DNA from: Paulownia fortunei
Taxonomy: Eukaryota; Streptophyta; Magnoliopsida; Lamiales; Paulowniaceae
Length of the DNA: 64,000 nucleotides
Assembly: GCA_019321725.1 (NCBI GenBank)
Contig: CM033114.1
Coordinates: 14,674,278-14,738,277 of the forward strand
Direction: 5' to 3'
Shown: positions 36,864-53,475 of the stretch, in pieces
Layout of the letters: every line of letters starts with the position of its first letter
How positions within the stretch are numbered: position 1 is the first letter of the stretch
Program-made: the position numbers and the translations under genes
The notes under the pieces: model-generated
Database searches by the model: none
Told to the model about the DNA's origin: nothing
Seen by the model: only the letters and a program-made list of their open reading frames with translations

Positions 36864-39190
36864 TGATAAGTGCATATTTTTAAACATTTTTATATCTTTC
36901 TTTATATTTTCTTGCTCTATTTTTATTAATATTATATTTCTACTAATATTTTGTGTTTTATAGGAATTTGAAAATCAATGGACAAAAAAAGATCAAATAG
37001 AGACAAAATAAAATCAAATAAGACAATACACTTTGTGAGCAAATTAGAAGATAATATTCTATTAGATTAAAGAAGCATCATAATTATAAAAAAAATGGTC
37101 ATTTTTGCATAAGTCCATTATGTATAAATCAAAAGATATGCAAGAAATCACTTAAACTTTGCAAGCGATTGATGTACTTGTATTAAATTCAAAATCAACA
37201 TATCAACATGTTTCCAAAACTTGTGCAACGTTCATATTTTAGGCATAAATCTATACTCAAAAGTCCTATAAACCTGAATCTTGATTAATTTAAAATTCAA
37301 GAAATAAAACTACAATTTTTATGTGGAAACTTAGCCAAATTCAACCTTGATTAATGTAGAAAATTCGTCAAAATATGTGCATTGGAAGTGATCTCTATAT
37401 ACTGATATATCTTTTTCAATTAAGCATAATGTTCTCCCTAATAGTTGAAATTATGTGATTTAAGTTGAAAAATAAAGGTAATAGATAAAACTATAATTTT
37501 CATGTTGGCCACTTGCCCAAAATCTGTTGATTACATGGAGAAAAATGTATAATAATATTAAGATCTAAGAAGAACATGTGAATTTGGAGTGAATTTAAAG
37601 TGAATTTATAAATGCAAATTTGTACACTCTTTTAATATAAATAAAGCCTATTGGATATCATTCAAGATACATAAAAAATATGAGGGAGAAGAGATTTTTA
37701 TATTTCAAAAATATAGAAGAGAAGAAGAGAGTTTTATATTTAAAAAATACAGAAGAGAAGAAAAGAATTTTAAAGGGGAGATTCATCTACCAAGGAAATT
37801 CATCCATATTGGTGTTTTTATTCCCCTTTTCTCTTTTAAATTTTTTGAATTCCTAATGGTGTTAGTTTTATTTTATTTTTTGTTATTTTCAAGTATGCTA
37901 GGCCAAATTTACACTTTTATTAAGGGTGATTTCAAAACCTTAGACATGAAATTGTGTAATTGAGTATTAGATATTATTCCTCACTTTTCTAATTGAGATT
38001 GTTTATGTTCTTCTGCATTTAATTTCTTTATGGTTATTTTCTTATTTTATTTGGAGTGCGCAACCAAGTAGGACTTGAGAATTTTCTAAAACTAGATTAG
38101 AATTCTTGATCCGTAGTTATTTTGAATTTCTAATCATAAATAGTAAATTATGATTAATAATTATGGTGCGTTAATCATGATGTGGAACATAACATAAGTT
38201 GAACAATTCGAGCTTGTGTATTTGTTACTTAAATCAACCTTTCTTTCTTATCTTAATGCTTATCTTAAATTGAAACTAGAGAGCTTATTCTAGATCATTT
38301 AATGGTTAACGAATTAGGTATATACATTGTTCTGTCTAATGAGAAACTAAAAAAAATTGGGATCAAGAACTAGAATGTTCTAATCTAGAATTCAATCATA
38401 AATAGAAAAGCAAAATTGGGATAAATAAAAATTGGGATCATAAATTCAAAATTCAAAATAATACGGTTGATAGTATTATTTAATATTCAAAATTTAGAAT
38501 TTACTATTTATTAATATTATTTAATATTCAAAATTCAAGAATATTAAATGCAGTAGTTATTCAAAATCCGTAGGTATATAAATAAAAATTTAGAATTCAA
38601 TCATAAATATAAAGAACATTCTATTTTTGAATTTCCAATTTATGATTGAATTTCTATTTATGTTCTAATCATTGAAACTATCAACCGTAGATAAATTGGG
38701 ATAATAAAGTTTTGTATTATCTACGGTTGATAGTTTCAATGAAAAAGTGGAAGTAATATTAATATCAATTCATAATTCATTGTCCAGTGGTGGTGAATGA
38801 AACCTTAATCAAGACCTTCATTATTATTTTTCCATTTATTTATTTTTTGTTGATTGACATATTCTACTTTAGTTTCATTTTTTGTAATTTAGTTAATCAA
38901 ATCAAATTCTCCTTTTTTATATTAAGTTTTCTAGTTGTAATAAAAATATTTTTTTAGTTTTTCTTCTATTTTTATTATGTTTTCTTAAATTTTATTTAAT
39001 TGAGGAGAAATGGTAAACCTCTTGATAGAGAAAGATGAATGATTATAAAAGTGCATAATATTTAAATAAAATGTTATGCACTTACTCGCACTATAAAGGG
39101 TTTTTATGGAATCGATCCTTACTCACACTATACTTGTAAAATTATTTTAGTAGTAAAGTTTTGATTTGGTATGCTTAACGACACATATCA
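36864..39190 (+). mobile_element. 5' LTR of Ty3/gypsy element C
   Basis: It begins TGATAAGTGCATATTTTT and ends ACATATCA, five bases before the primer site. It corresponds along most of its length to the 3' LTR at 45253-47662. The five bases before it, ATTTC (36859-36863), are repeated right after the 3' LTR (47663-47667). A TTTTAATATAAATAAAGCC TATA-like region lies near 37630. It carries an insertion of about 350 bp with inverted repeats (about 38355-38741) that the 3' LTR lacks. It lacks the duplicated 180-bp block present in the 3' LTR. Confidence 0.88.
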
Positions 39191-39195
39191 AATTT

Positions 39196-39213
39196 TGGCG
39201 TTGTTGTCGGGGA
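39196..39213 (+). other. Primer binding site, tRNA-Asp type
   Basis: TGGCGTTGTTGTCGGGGA matches the tRNA-Asp complement at 15 of 18 positions. All three differences are C to T. It lies just after the element C 5' LTR. Confidence 0.85.
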
Positions 39214-39328
39214 CCAGACATCTAATTGATTTATTATCATTTTTAAGTTTTTCATTTTATTTTATATATTTTATCTTGATAGACTAATTTGGTTTCTTTT
39301 TTTGTTATTTTTAGGTGTTTATGTTATT

Positions 39329-40440
39329 AGAGGATTTTACGTTTATGCTTGAACAAATTCAGATTAATTTGGCAACACCGTTGCCACTATTGCCTCCATT
39401 TCCTCCACCTATACCTCAAATCAATTCACCACCTAAGCCCGAGTTTGAAACTCCTCCTCCTACTCCTGAAACTCCTTATTAGCCCGAAATATTGAAATGA
39501 CCTAAAATTATATAACGGTGGAGGAGTTGGGTGCCCTTAATTTGGAAAACCAACCACTTTGCATCACATATCCTAATCTTGAAGAGGGTTTTGAACTTAA
39601 ATCAGGTATGATCTATCTTCTTCCTACTTTCCATGGCTTTGCAAGAGAGGATCCAAACAAACACCTCAAGGAATTCCATATGGTTTGTTCAAGCATGAAA
39701 TCGGTTGGTATTTCCAAAGAATAAATCAAACTCATAGCCTTTCCATTCTCTTTGGTGGATTCGGCTAAAGAATGGCTTTACTACTTACCTTCTGGTAATG
39801 TCACTAGATGGAACAAGATGAGAAAACTTTTCTTAGAGAAATATTTCCATGCATCCAAAGCTAGGAGAATTCGAAAAGAAATTTGTAGAATCCGACAATA
39901 CAATGGAGAATCTCTTTATGATTATTGGGAGAGGTTTAAGAAATTATGTACTAGTTGCCCCTATCACTAGATAAAAAACTAATTTCTTATACAATATTTT
40001 ACGAGGGGCTAATGCTTATGGACAAAAATTCGATTGATGTTGCTAGTGGGGAAACACTAGTTGATAAAACACTAGATGCGATAAGAAACTTGATTGCAAA
40101 TATGGCCGCCAATTCCCAATAATTTGTGACCAGTAATGATCCACCACCACCGAAAAATGTTAATGAGGTAAGTACTTCTACTCTTGAACAAAAAAATTCA
40201 CATCTTACCTCTCTTGTGTAATAATTGGTTGTAGGACAATAAGTTAAAGCATGTGGAGTTTGTTATAAAATAGGACATCCTACTGATATGTGCCCAACTC
40301 TTCAAGAAACACAACTAAGTAAACAAATGCAATTAGTGGTTATTCAGGGCAAGCAAGGCAGAGATACGATCCTTACGCCAACACTTACAATAAGAGATGG
40401 AAGGATCATCCAAATTTAAGGTATGGAAACTAATAATAGA
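39329..40440 (+). pseudogene. gag of Ty3/gypsy element C, with zinc knuckle
   Basis: One reading frame from 39518 gives TYPNLEEGFELKSGMIYLLP, TFHGFAREDPNKHLKEFHMV, a stop at 39722, then FPFSLVDSAKEWLYYLPSGN and YDYWERFKKLCTSCPYH, with a second stop at 39968. This is the complete retrotransposon gag core (PF03732-type). A zinc knuckle CGVCYKIGHPTDMC, with its C-C-H-C ligands intact, lies at 40252-40293, after a frame change and more stops. A proline-rich leader precedes the core (39370-39480). Both in-frame stops sit where the family has glutamine (CAA to TAA, CAG to TAG). The protein would form the particle; it is broken here. Confidence 0.88.
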
Positions 40441-41133
40441 CTGCTCTATTTCATGCTTCTAATCATCCACCAGGGTACTTTCAGTTGAATGTGCAACCAT
40501 CACATCAACCTTATCCACTGCCAGCTCCACAACAAGTAGGTATGTCTTTGGAAGATCTTGTTAAAACTCTTATTGCTAATACCATTCAATTCCAACAGAC
40601 AACACAAGCTCGTCTCCAATATATTAATAATCAAATGGACAAATGGCCACTAACTTAAGTCGGTTGGAAGCTTAATGATCGGCCAAGCTACATTCTCAAC
40701 ATGTGATGAATTCTAAGGAAAATACAAGTGCGATGACTTTTAGAATTGAAAAGCATTTGGAGTCTCATAATTAGCCAATAGAAAGAGTATCCAAGAAAGT
40801 TGAGAAGGATGAGTCAAGTAATTCCATTCCTTACTTATTCTCATTCTTTTACTCTTCTACCACCCATAGTCAAGGAGAATCTAAAGTCGATAACCACTCC
40901 TAAACCTCTCTCTCATACTCATTTAATACCTCCTCCTTTTCCTAACAGGTTAGGAAAAATCTAAGAAAAATGAGCAGAGAAAGGAGATACTTGAGACTTT
41001 CAAAAAGTTGAGGTAAACATTTATCTTCGACGGTCAAGCAGGTGCCTCGATATACTAAGTTTTTCAAAGAGCTATGCACTAATAAATGAAGGTTGAGGAG
41101 TGGTGAAAAAGTAAGTGTGGGGAGAATATTTCG

Positions 41134-41565
41134 GTGATTTTTCAAAGGAAACTCCCTCTAAAGTGTAAGATTCAGGCACTTTCACCATATTGTACCATTG
41201 ATAAGACTAGATTTGAAAAATGCATGTTAGATTTTATAGTATTAATTAATGTTATGCGATATTCTCTTTATGCATCACTAAGTCTAGAACTTTTAAAAGA
41301 AACTGGTGTTATCTTACAATTGATTGATAGATCTAATACTTATCCAATAGGGGTTGTAGAAGATGTTATTGTGTAGGTGAATAAATTGGTTTTTCCCAAC
41401 TGATTTTTGTATTCTTCAGATGGAGGATAACACGTCTCATAATCCTGCACCCATTCTTTTGGGAAGACCATTCGTGAAGACATCCTGAACTAAGATTGAT
41501 GTTCATGATGACACTTTTACTATAGAGTTTGATGGCGATATTATAAAATATATATTTTGAAGCCA
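41134..41565 (+). pseudogene. Aspartic protease, element C
   Basis: The frame 41134-41376 reads LPLKCKIQALSPYCTIDKTR, LYASLSLELLKETGVILQLI and TYPIGVVEDVIV. After a stop it continues with NKLVFPTDFCILQM and PILLGRPFVKTS to about 41560. This is the retropepsin of plant gypsy elements. The active-site loop, normally D-L-G-A, reads D-F-I-V, so the catalytic glycine and fold are lost. About 700 bp of decayed gag-protease linker lie between the zinc knuckle and this domain. Confidence 0.82.
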
Positions 41566-41799
41566 TGAATTATCCTAGTGACGTGCATGTTATTTCTACA
41601 ATTGACATTATTGATCTTAAGTCACAACAAATGCTTGAATACTGGTAAGGATAGAGTGAAAGTTACTTTACAAACATATCCCATTGTGGAATATTTGAAA
41701 GAAAAAAAAAGTTAGATGTGCAAATGTTGGGAGATGTAAAAAATAACACAATGGGTTTGGATTTGTTGCCTAAAAATCAAGGTATGATGTCACTTATGT

Positions 41800-42028
41800 T
41801 GAATTGCCAATATCTAATTAGCGACTTCTATCTTTTATGGTGCAAACACCTATAATAGAGGTTAAATCAATCTCGGACTATCTTAAATATGTTTACTTAA
41901 GTGAGAAAGAAATACCACTAGTCAGTATTGCTAAAGACCTAACTCAAGTACAAGCGGATAAACTTATTCTGTGCTTTGAAATCATAAAATGGTACTTGGA
42001 TGATGATGACTTTGGCAGTATATGTTGA
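41800..42028 (+). pseudogene. RT amino-terminal stub, element C
   Basis: The frame 41837-42028 reads SDYLKYVYLSEKEIPLVSIA followed by KDLTQVQADKLI. It matches the 'LP.HLKY.YLGE.ETLPVI...L...QE.KL..VL..HK.AIGWT' stretch just before the RT palm. It breaks off after about 60 codons. At about 42080 the sequence already reads TTTTTGGGAGACAACTCATC, which resembles the GGGAGGCAACCCA motif found after the integrase gene in this group. RT, RNase H and integrase therefore appear to have been removed by one internal deletion. Confidence 0.7.
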
Positions 42029-42059
42029 TGAATAATAAATGAGGCAATGTCGGACTAAA

Positions 42060-45000
42060 GATGTTAAACTAAACACTTTTTGGGAGACAACTCATCAAAT
42101 GAAAAAAAAGACTATAAGAGCCCACAATCATAGATTTGCTTTCTCTAACTCTTGTTCTCTTTTCTTTTTATCCATTTATTTTTTATATTTTTTCTATTTT
42201 ATTTTGTCTTAATCGAAGATGCCGCTGACAATGAGTTAGGTACTATTTTTTTTTTTAATTTTGTCATTCAAGAGCACATTGTGGTCATTTTTCGACCAAG
42301 AAAACTAATACAAAGACCTTGTAGTATTGATTTTATCAACCACTCTTTTCAAAGACATTTGAAATTTTCAAAAAAGTTTTGAAAATTATCCAAATTTAGG
42401 ACCCTTCTCGATTAAGTGACGGATAACAGTACTTCATAACTATTAATGTCGGACTTATCAATTTTTCAAACAACTGACACAAAAATAAATTACAAGTTTG
42501 TCACAAATATGTTTGATGAACTTGCAATACAAAGTGTAATTCCTTAGGACTTAGGAATGGTTTCCAAAAACTGATAAGATAAATTTAATTCATAATGGAT
42601 AGCCTAAGTAAGAAGTCTCTAGATGATATTCTATTAACACTTGAGATGTATCCTTATGTATTAGTGCATTGTACAATATTTGATTTATGGAATCATTTTT
42701 TTAGATGAATATGAGTTTCATAGTCTTGAAAATATGATATTAAAAGACCTTGTTTGCCATTTTATAAAAAAACTGGATAAGAAACAAATCATCGATCCAT
42801 AAAAGGCGTTTAAACCGTTATTGGATGTAAAATCAAAGAAAGATGTGAGTTACAGTCATAACTACATGTACATTCACATATAAGTAGTTAATTTTTCAAA
42901 TTTTGTGTGTTTATTTTCAACATTTCTGACAAAAGAAAAGATGTGTAATAAGGGCATTCCGTGTTCATAACTTAATAAATATCAGAATACTTACACCATA
43001 TTTGCACAACTCACTTTCAAAAAACAAAGAGAGAAAAATAATGGAAGGGTCTTTCGTTTGCAAGTTTTAACTGTATTTGTGTCTTTTGTGAACCAATCTG
43101 AAAAAAAATGGTGAGTTTATAAAGACAATCAATAACCTTGGTAAAACTCTAAAAAAAAAAAGAAAAATTCATTTAGTAGTGGTGTTAATAGAAGTGTTGC
43201 TACTTCTACTTATGGAATAGTTAAAGTTTCAGAAGTTATCCTAAAACCTTTAACATTACATAATACCATAGGTATTACCATTAAAGATGAACCAAAAGAA
43301 TTATTCAAAGTTATATTTTGGGCACAACTCAACATTCACTAGAAACCTATAGGTATTGTTAATGTTAATGATTTCTTTAATGGTTTGTTCTCTTTTATAG
43401 ATCATGCTATAAAAAAAAAGTTTTATTTCACCGTTTACTAGATAAATCCTCATATCTGCACCAACACTTGACCAACTGATTGATCAACTTCTACCATATG
43501 TATCTGAACCTGATTTAGCTTTGGTTTGTGTGGATTGGTCCAACAGGGATAGTGGTCAAAAATGCAAAATGAATTTGACTCTCAACCTGTGAAATTTATT
43601 TTTAATGGTTTTAACTAATAGTATGTATCTTGTGTTGTTTCAGTTTTATTTTCCAATAAGTCACATTTCAGGTAATATCTTTTAAACTTTATTTTCCTAT
43701 CTATATTTGACATTGGGGACAATATCTCGATTAGGTAGGGAGAGAAAATAGTTGATATCATGTCTTATGTGTTCACTGTGTGCTTTTCTAATTTTTTTTA
43801 AAATAAAATTTCAAACGTGTTTATCTTTTAAGTAAGTTAAAACCATGAGAAAAAGGGTGACAAAAAAATGATAACTTAAACACTCTTAAGACTTACCCCT
43901 ATTTTTTTTTTGCATAACATGGCATATTTGTGAAATTTAACTAAAAATTTGTAAATTGTCAATTGTTCTTGAGTCGTAGTTGTTCTTCTAACTTTAATGA
44001 TTAAAATTAAGTATGAAATAGGTTTAATTGATGATGAGTGTTGCTTTGGACATTGATGTTATTATTTGGTTGATATATTTTTGTAATAATTATACTCAAA
44101 TCTTTTTGCACAAATAATTATGTTATTCGGTATGGAGACAAGCATGTCAAAATAGGTAGTTATTATGCCTCGCTTTAATTATCACTTAGGTTTTCGATAT
44201 GTAAGGGTGGAATGTTAGAACTTTTTATTTTGATCTGTCGAGAAGAATGATTAATTAAGCACCACTTGAAAAATGAATAAGACACTCGGCTTTCTAACAC
44301 CATGGCCAAATCAACTTATTCTCCATATAATATTTCAAGAGAACATCCCATATAATAAACTAATTTTAGTATTTCAAGGAATAAATATTTTTATTTGGTA
44401 ACTATACCTTCTTACCTTCCTAAATACACTATTATACTATCCTTATTCTAAAACTGATTTGGAGCTTAAGAGACTTCCTATCGATAAGGTGGGCTTGTAA
44501 GTAAAATTTGGGTTGTAATAGAAGATAAGTATGAGGAAGTTCAAAGAAAAAAAAAAGAGATAAAATAAAAGTTGCAAAGTGTTGAATAAAAAATATTATA
44601 AATCGCAATTAAAAATAGGATGTTACAAAGTCAATAAACTCTATGTCTCTAAGTATATGAAGTTTTTAAAATATTTGTTGTATCATATCCTTTCATTTGT
44701 TAGCCGCATTACTACCATTTGGCCTTATTACAACTTTTGTAGAAAATCTTTTAATTTCATGTGGTGTTTTTGGTGTAGTGGAGATTTGTACCAAATAAGG
44801 AGTTTATGATATTTAACTCTTCCATTAGAGATTGAATAATGGTTTTGTGAGGTTTTATAGGAATTCACTTGTTTGAAATATGTATGATTTCGTCATTATT
44901 GATATTAGTTTTTCGCACACACACACACACACACATATTTGAGTATAATTATTGTGGAAATGTATTAACTTTTAAGAGACTAAGGGTTAGATTCAATACT

Positions 45001-45238
45001 TGTTTAGTTTTATTTCTATATTATTTTGTTGTTTTATGAGAATAGTGGTTGAAAGTTACTTATCATAAGTATTTGTGAGTATCATCTCTGCAAGCCTTCA
45101 CGAGACTATAACTCGTTTTCTATAGGTCATTTAGGGGTTTAAAAACTTGTTGTATATGTTAAATGCAATCATGATTTCCTACGGAAGTGGATTAATTTAG
45201 GTTTTGTTTCAGGTTCGCTCAAGGATGAGAAATGGTTA
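42060..45238 (+). mobile_element. 3' internal region of element C, no pol core
   Basis: The 3.2 kb between the deletion point and the polypurine tract have no recognised domain. A readable stretch of unknown origin lies at about 43155-43445. A (CA)n tract lies at 44915-44934. From about 44775 to the polypurine tract the sequence matches 56178-56610 (GTAGTGGAGATTTGTACCAAA...), showing that two family members share this 3' untranslated zone. The frames at 42152-42382 and 44579-44809 have no family resemblance. Confidence 0.6.
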
Positions 45239-45252
45239 AGTGTGGGGGAATT
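45239..45252 (+). other. Polypurine tract of element C
   Basis: AGTGTGGGGGAATT immediately precedes the 3' LTR, the expected site of plus-strand priming. The equivalent before the LTR at 56628 is GCGTGGGGGAATT. Confidence 0.8.
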
Positions 45253-47662
45253 TAATAAGTGTATATTTTTATACATTTTTATATCATTTTTTATATTTTT
45301 CTTATTTTTTTAATATTATATTTTTATTAATATTTTGTGTTTTATAAGAATTTGAGATTCAATGGACAAGAAAAAATCAAATATAGCCAAAATAAAACTA
45401 AATAAGACAACATATTTTGTGAGCAAATTGGAAGATAATTTTTAATTGGATCAAAGAACCATCATAATTATAAAAAAATGGTCATTTTTGCATAAGTACA
45501 TCATGTGTAAATAAAAAAATATACAAGAAATTACTTGGATTTTGCAAGTGATTAATAGACTCGCATTAAATTCAAAATCAACATGTTTTCAAACTTGCGT
45601 TGTGTTACTATTTTGGGCATAACTCCATACTCAAAAACTCTATATACCTGAATTTTGGTTCACTTGAATGTTGGACGCTCAGCCTAATTCAGTTTTAATT
45701 AATACAGAAAATTCATCCAAATGTGTGAATTGGAAGGAATTTATGTATATTGGGACATCTTCTTCAATCAATCATAACTTCATCCCTAATAGTTGGAATT
45801 ACCTGATTTAAGTTGAAAAATGAATCTACCAAACAAAGTTACAACTTTTATGTTGATCACTTTTCTAGAATCAACTGATTGCATAGAGAAAAATATGTAA
45901 TAATATTCGGATTCAAGAAAGACACGTGAATTTAGAGTAAATATGGAGTGAATTTGTAGATATTAATTTGTGAATTCTTCTACTATAAATAGAGCCTCTT
46001 GAAGGCACACAAAAGAATATGAAAGTAAAAAGAGTTTTAGGTTTAAAAAATATAGAAGAAAAGAAAAGGGTTCAAAGGGAATATTTTTCTACCAAGGGAA
46101 TTAATTCATATTGGAGTTCTTATTCCCCTTTTCTCTTTTCAATTCCTTGAATTTCTAATATTGTTAGTTTTATTTTTCTTATTATTTTCAAGTATGCTAG
46201 GCTAAATTTACAATTTGGCTAATGGTGATTTCAAAACCTTTGACATAGATTTATGTAATTGAATATTTGATATTATTCCTCACTTTTCTAATTGAGATTG
46301 TTTATATTCTTCTGCATTTAATTTTTTCATAGTCATTTCTTGTTTTATTTAGGGTGCGTAACCAAGTAGGGCTTGAGAATTACTTAAAACTAGATTGAAA
46401 TTCTTGATCCTTAATTGTTTTGAATTTCTAATCATAAGTAGTAAATTGTGATTAATGATTATGGTGCGTTTTTGTTAATAATGATGTGAAACATAACATA
46501 AGTTGAACAATTCGAGCTTGTGTGTTTGTCACTTATATCAACCTTTCTTTCTCATCTTAATGCTTATGTTAAATTGAATTTAGAGAATTTATTTTAGATT
46601 ATTTAGTTGTTAGAGAATTAGGTAGAGGACTTGTTTTATTTAACGAAAAAACTAAGAAAATATTGGGATAACAGACCTTGTTGTTATCTACGGTTGATAG
46701 TTTAAATAAAAAAATGGGAGTAATATTAATATCAATTCATAATTCATTATCTAATGGTGACAAATGAAACCTTAACCAAAACCTTCATATTTTTATCTAA
46801 TTATTTAATTTTTGTTGATTGTCATATTCTAATTTAGTTTCATTTTTTGCAATTTAGTAATCAAATCAAACCCTCCATTTTATATTATGTTTTCTAGTAA
46901 GTAATAAAAATATATTTTCTAGTTTTTCTTATTATCTTAATTAAAACCTTTCTTATTTAGTGACGGTTTTTTATTTACGTATCACTAATGACACAACAAA
47001 TACTTGAGTTTATTTATTTAAATGTCTGGTTCTACTATACCGCCTGCTAATATGAAACTCTAATTTATTCTAAACAAATGTGTGCATAAATATATATATG
47101 ATCCCACAAATAAGTTTTGGCATTAAAACCCTCATTATTTAGTAGTAGTTCTTGATTTATGTATCGCTAATAGCAGAACAAATACTTGTGTTAATTTAGT
47201 TAGATATCTGGTTTTACTATATTGACTGCTAACACAAAACTCTCATTTGTTGAAGATAAATATGTGTATAAATATTTGATCACATAATTGTTGGCGTTAG
47301 AAAATAATTTATAAATAGTAAGACAATATTATTATCATCTTAATATATGACTTATCTGATAATATCTTCCCATTGAAACTTTTATTTTGTATGAATTTCA
47401 ATAATAATATGTTAAAAAGAGGTAAAAAGAATAATAAATAATCATTCATATATATAAAACTAAAAGGCGGATCCCTAATCATCAGTATTTCATTATTTTG
47501 ATTTCTTAATAACATATTATTAGTGAATCGAATCTTTAGTTATACAATTGATAATATATTAATTAGCTTATACTGTTGTGGGATCGATCTTTACTCGCAT
47601 TATACTTATAAAATTATTTTAGTAGTAATGTTTTAATTTGGCATGCTTATCGACAAACACCA
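45253..47662 (+). mobile_element. 3' LTR of Ty3/gypsy element C
   Basis: It begins TAATAAGTGTATATTTTT (TG decayed to TA) right after the polypurine tract and ends ATCGACAAACACCA. The following five bases, ATTTC, duplicate those before the 5' LTR. It contains a tandemly duplicated block of about 180 bp (46940-47300), as in LTRs B and E. The two LTRs of this element differ by several large insertions and deletions, so it is an old copy. Confidence 0.88.
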
Positions 47663-49115
47663 ATTTCTCCAAAAAATTAATTTATTAAAATTAAAATCAT
47701 CATTCATACAATTTATCAATTTGAACAAGCTAAACAAAATATTCCTTCAAACAATTCACTAAATATTTCATAATTCATGAAACCATGGGTAATTTAGTGA
47801 AAAAATCAATTGTTGGATTTTTCAGAAAAAAAAAAGTTGATGAAATGGATTCTTTTGGACTAAAAGTATTATGTTATGTCTTTAGGATAAAAGTTTATTT
47901 TTTTAAAAAAATTAATAATTTTTTTTATATAAAATATAATCTAATATATTATAAATTTTATAATCATATTATCAAATATTTTAAATAAATTTAACCAAAC
48001 ACTCTCTTTCATCAATACTTAATTGAACTTTTGAGTTTACTCCACTCAATAAAGATGGAGCCTAAATAATTGACCTTAACTTGGAATCCTTTGCCGCACC
48101 CAGAAATGGAGAAAAATCAAGCAAGAGTACTCACTCTGATGGAACGTGAACATATATAGTGGCGGACTTCATGTGTCAAACGAGTCTTCTAATTTCACCA
48201 CTCCAATAACATGGACTTCGTGGCCGACATAGTGGACCACTTAAGTTGACTTTGATTACGGACCAATTGCCTTTGCATTTATGCTTTAATTCAGATCGTA
48301 TCCAATAATTAATTATATGATAATATAAGTATTATTAATTGAATCTAACCAAACGAGCAAGTATTTTCTTGGCTGGCTATGTAGTGGCACGTTGCAAACT
48401 TATCAAGACACTCCCACAAATGTTAATGTCCAATCTACTAAATATGAAGTGAAACTACCTAGGTCGTGACTAATATTTTGATGTTGTGAAACTTTTAGAT
48501 AGTAGTGTATATTAGAATTTTTTTATAAAATTGTAGAAGTATTGGTCTTTGTGTCTATACAAATAACATAGTACACTTCTTACACATATTGTATGAAAGA
48601 GATAAGTTCATAAGAGAGATTTAAATTATAAATTCTCATGTTTATTATATGTAAATTTTAAAATTTAGATGAATTATAAGTTTTTTCACGCTGTTGTCCT
48701 CAAACTTAGGGAAAGAAAATTAGTGGTATCACCTAAAAGATAATTTTTGGGGCAAAAAATTCTATGTAGGAGATTGAGCATGATTTTGTAAAATTCAAAA
48801 AGAAATATGTAATAAATATGAGACATGTTATACATTATTAATGTGAATTTTTTTATTATATAAACTACAAATACTGAACAATATTGTATTTAGAATAAAT
48901 ATTAAGTTAATGGTCAAGTATAGGAAAATTCTAATACGAATCAGGTTTAACCGTGTTTAACTAAATCACACAACAAGTAAATTATATTTATTGTCTAATT
49001 AGTAAACGCTTTAAGAAAAACGGTCAACCACAAAGCATTTTTTACGTAATTAATTATATGCAGGCGAAGCTGGCGAAGACAAAAAAATTCCCTCATGTGT
49101 AACTATAAATTCAAG
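47663..49115 (+). promoter_or_regulatory. Upstream region of the receptor kinase gene
   Basis: This is AT-rich intergenic DNA with no coding domain. It holds candidate WRKY-binding W-boxes (TTGAC[C/T]): TTGACT at 48246, and GGTCAA (the reverse complement) at 48912 and 49022. W-boxes are common in promoters of defence receptor kinases. Their role here is an inference from short motifs. The frame at 47785-47988 is low-complexity. Confidence 0.4.
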
Positions 49116-49123
49116 TATAAAAG
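49116..49123 (+). promoter_or_regulatory. TATA box of the receptor kinase gene
   Basis: TATAAAAG lies 74 bases upstream of the start codon. It predicts transcription starting near 49145 and a leader of about 45 bases. Confidence 0.65.
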
Positions 49124-49189
49124 GAGAACAAAAGATAGATAGCTTACTCACAGCATTCTTGCTAAGCAACAACTTCTGATCAATCAACC

Positions 49190-53475
<4,286 letters not shown>

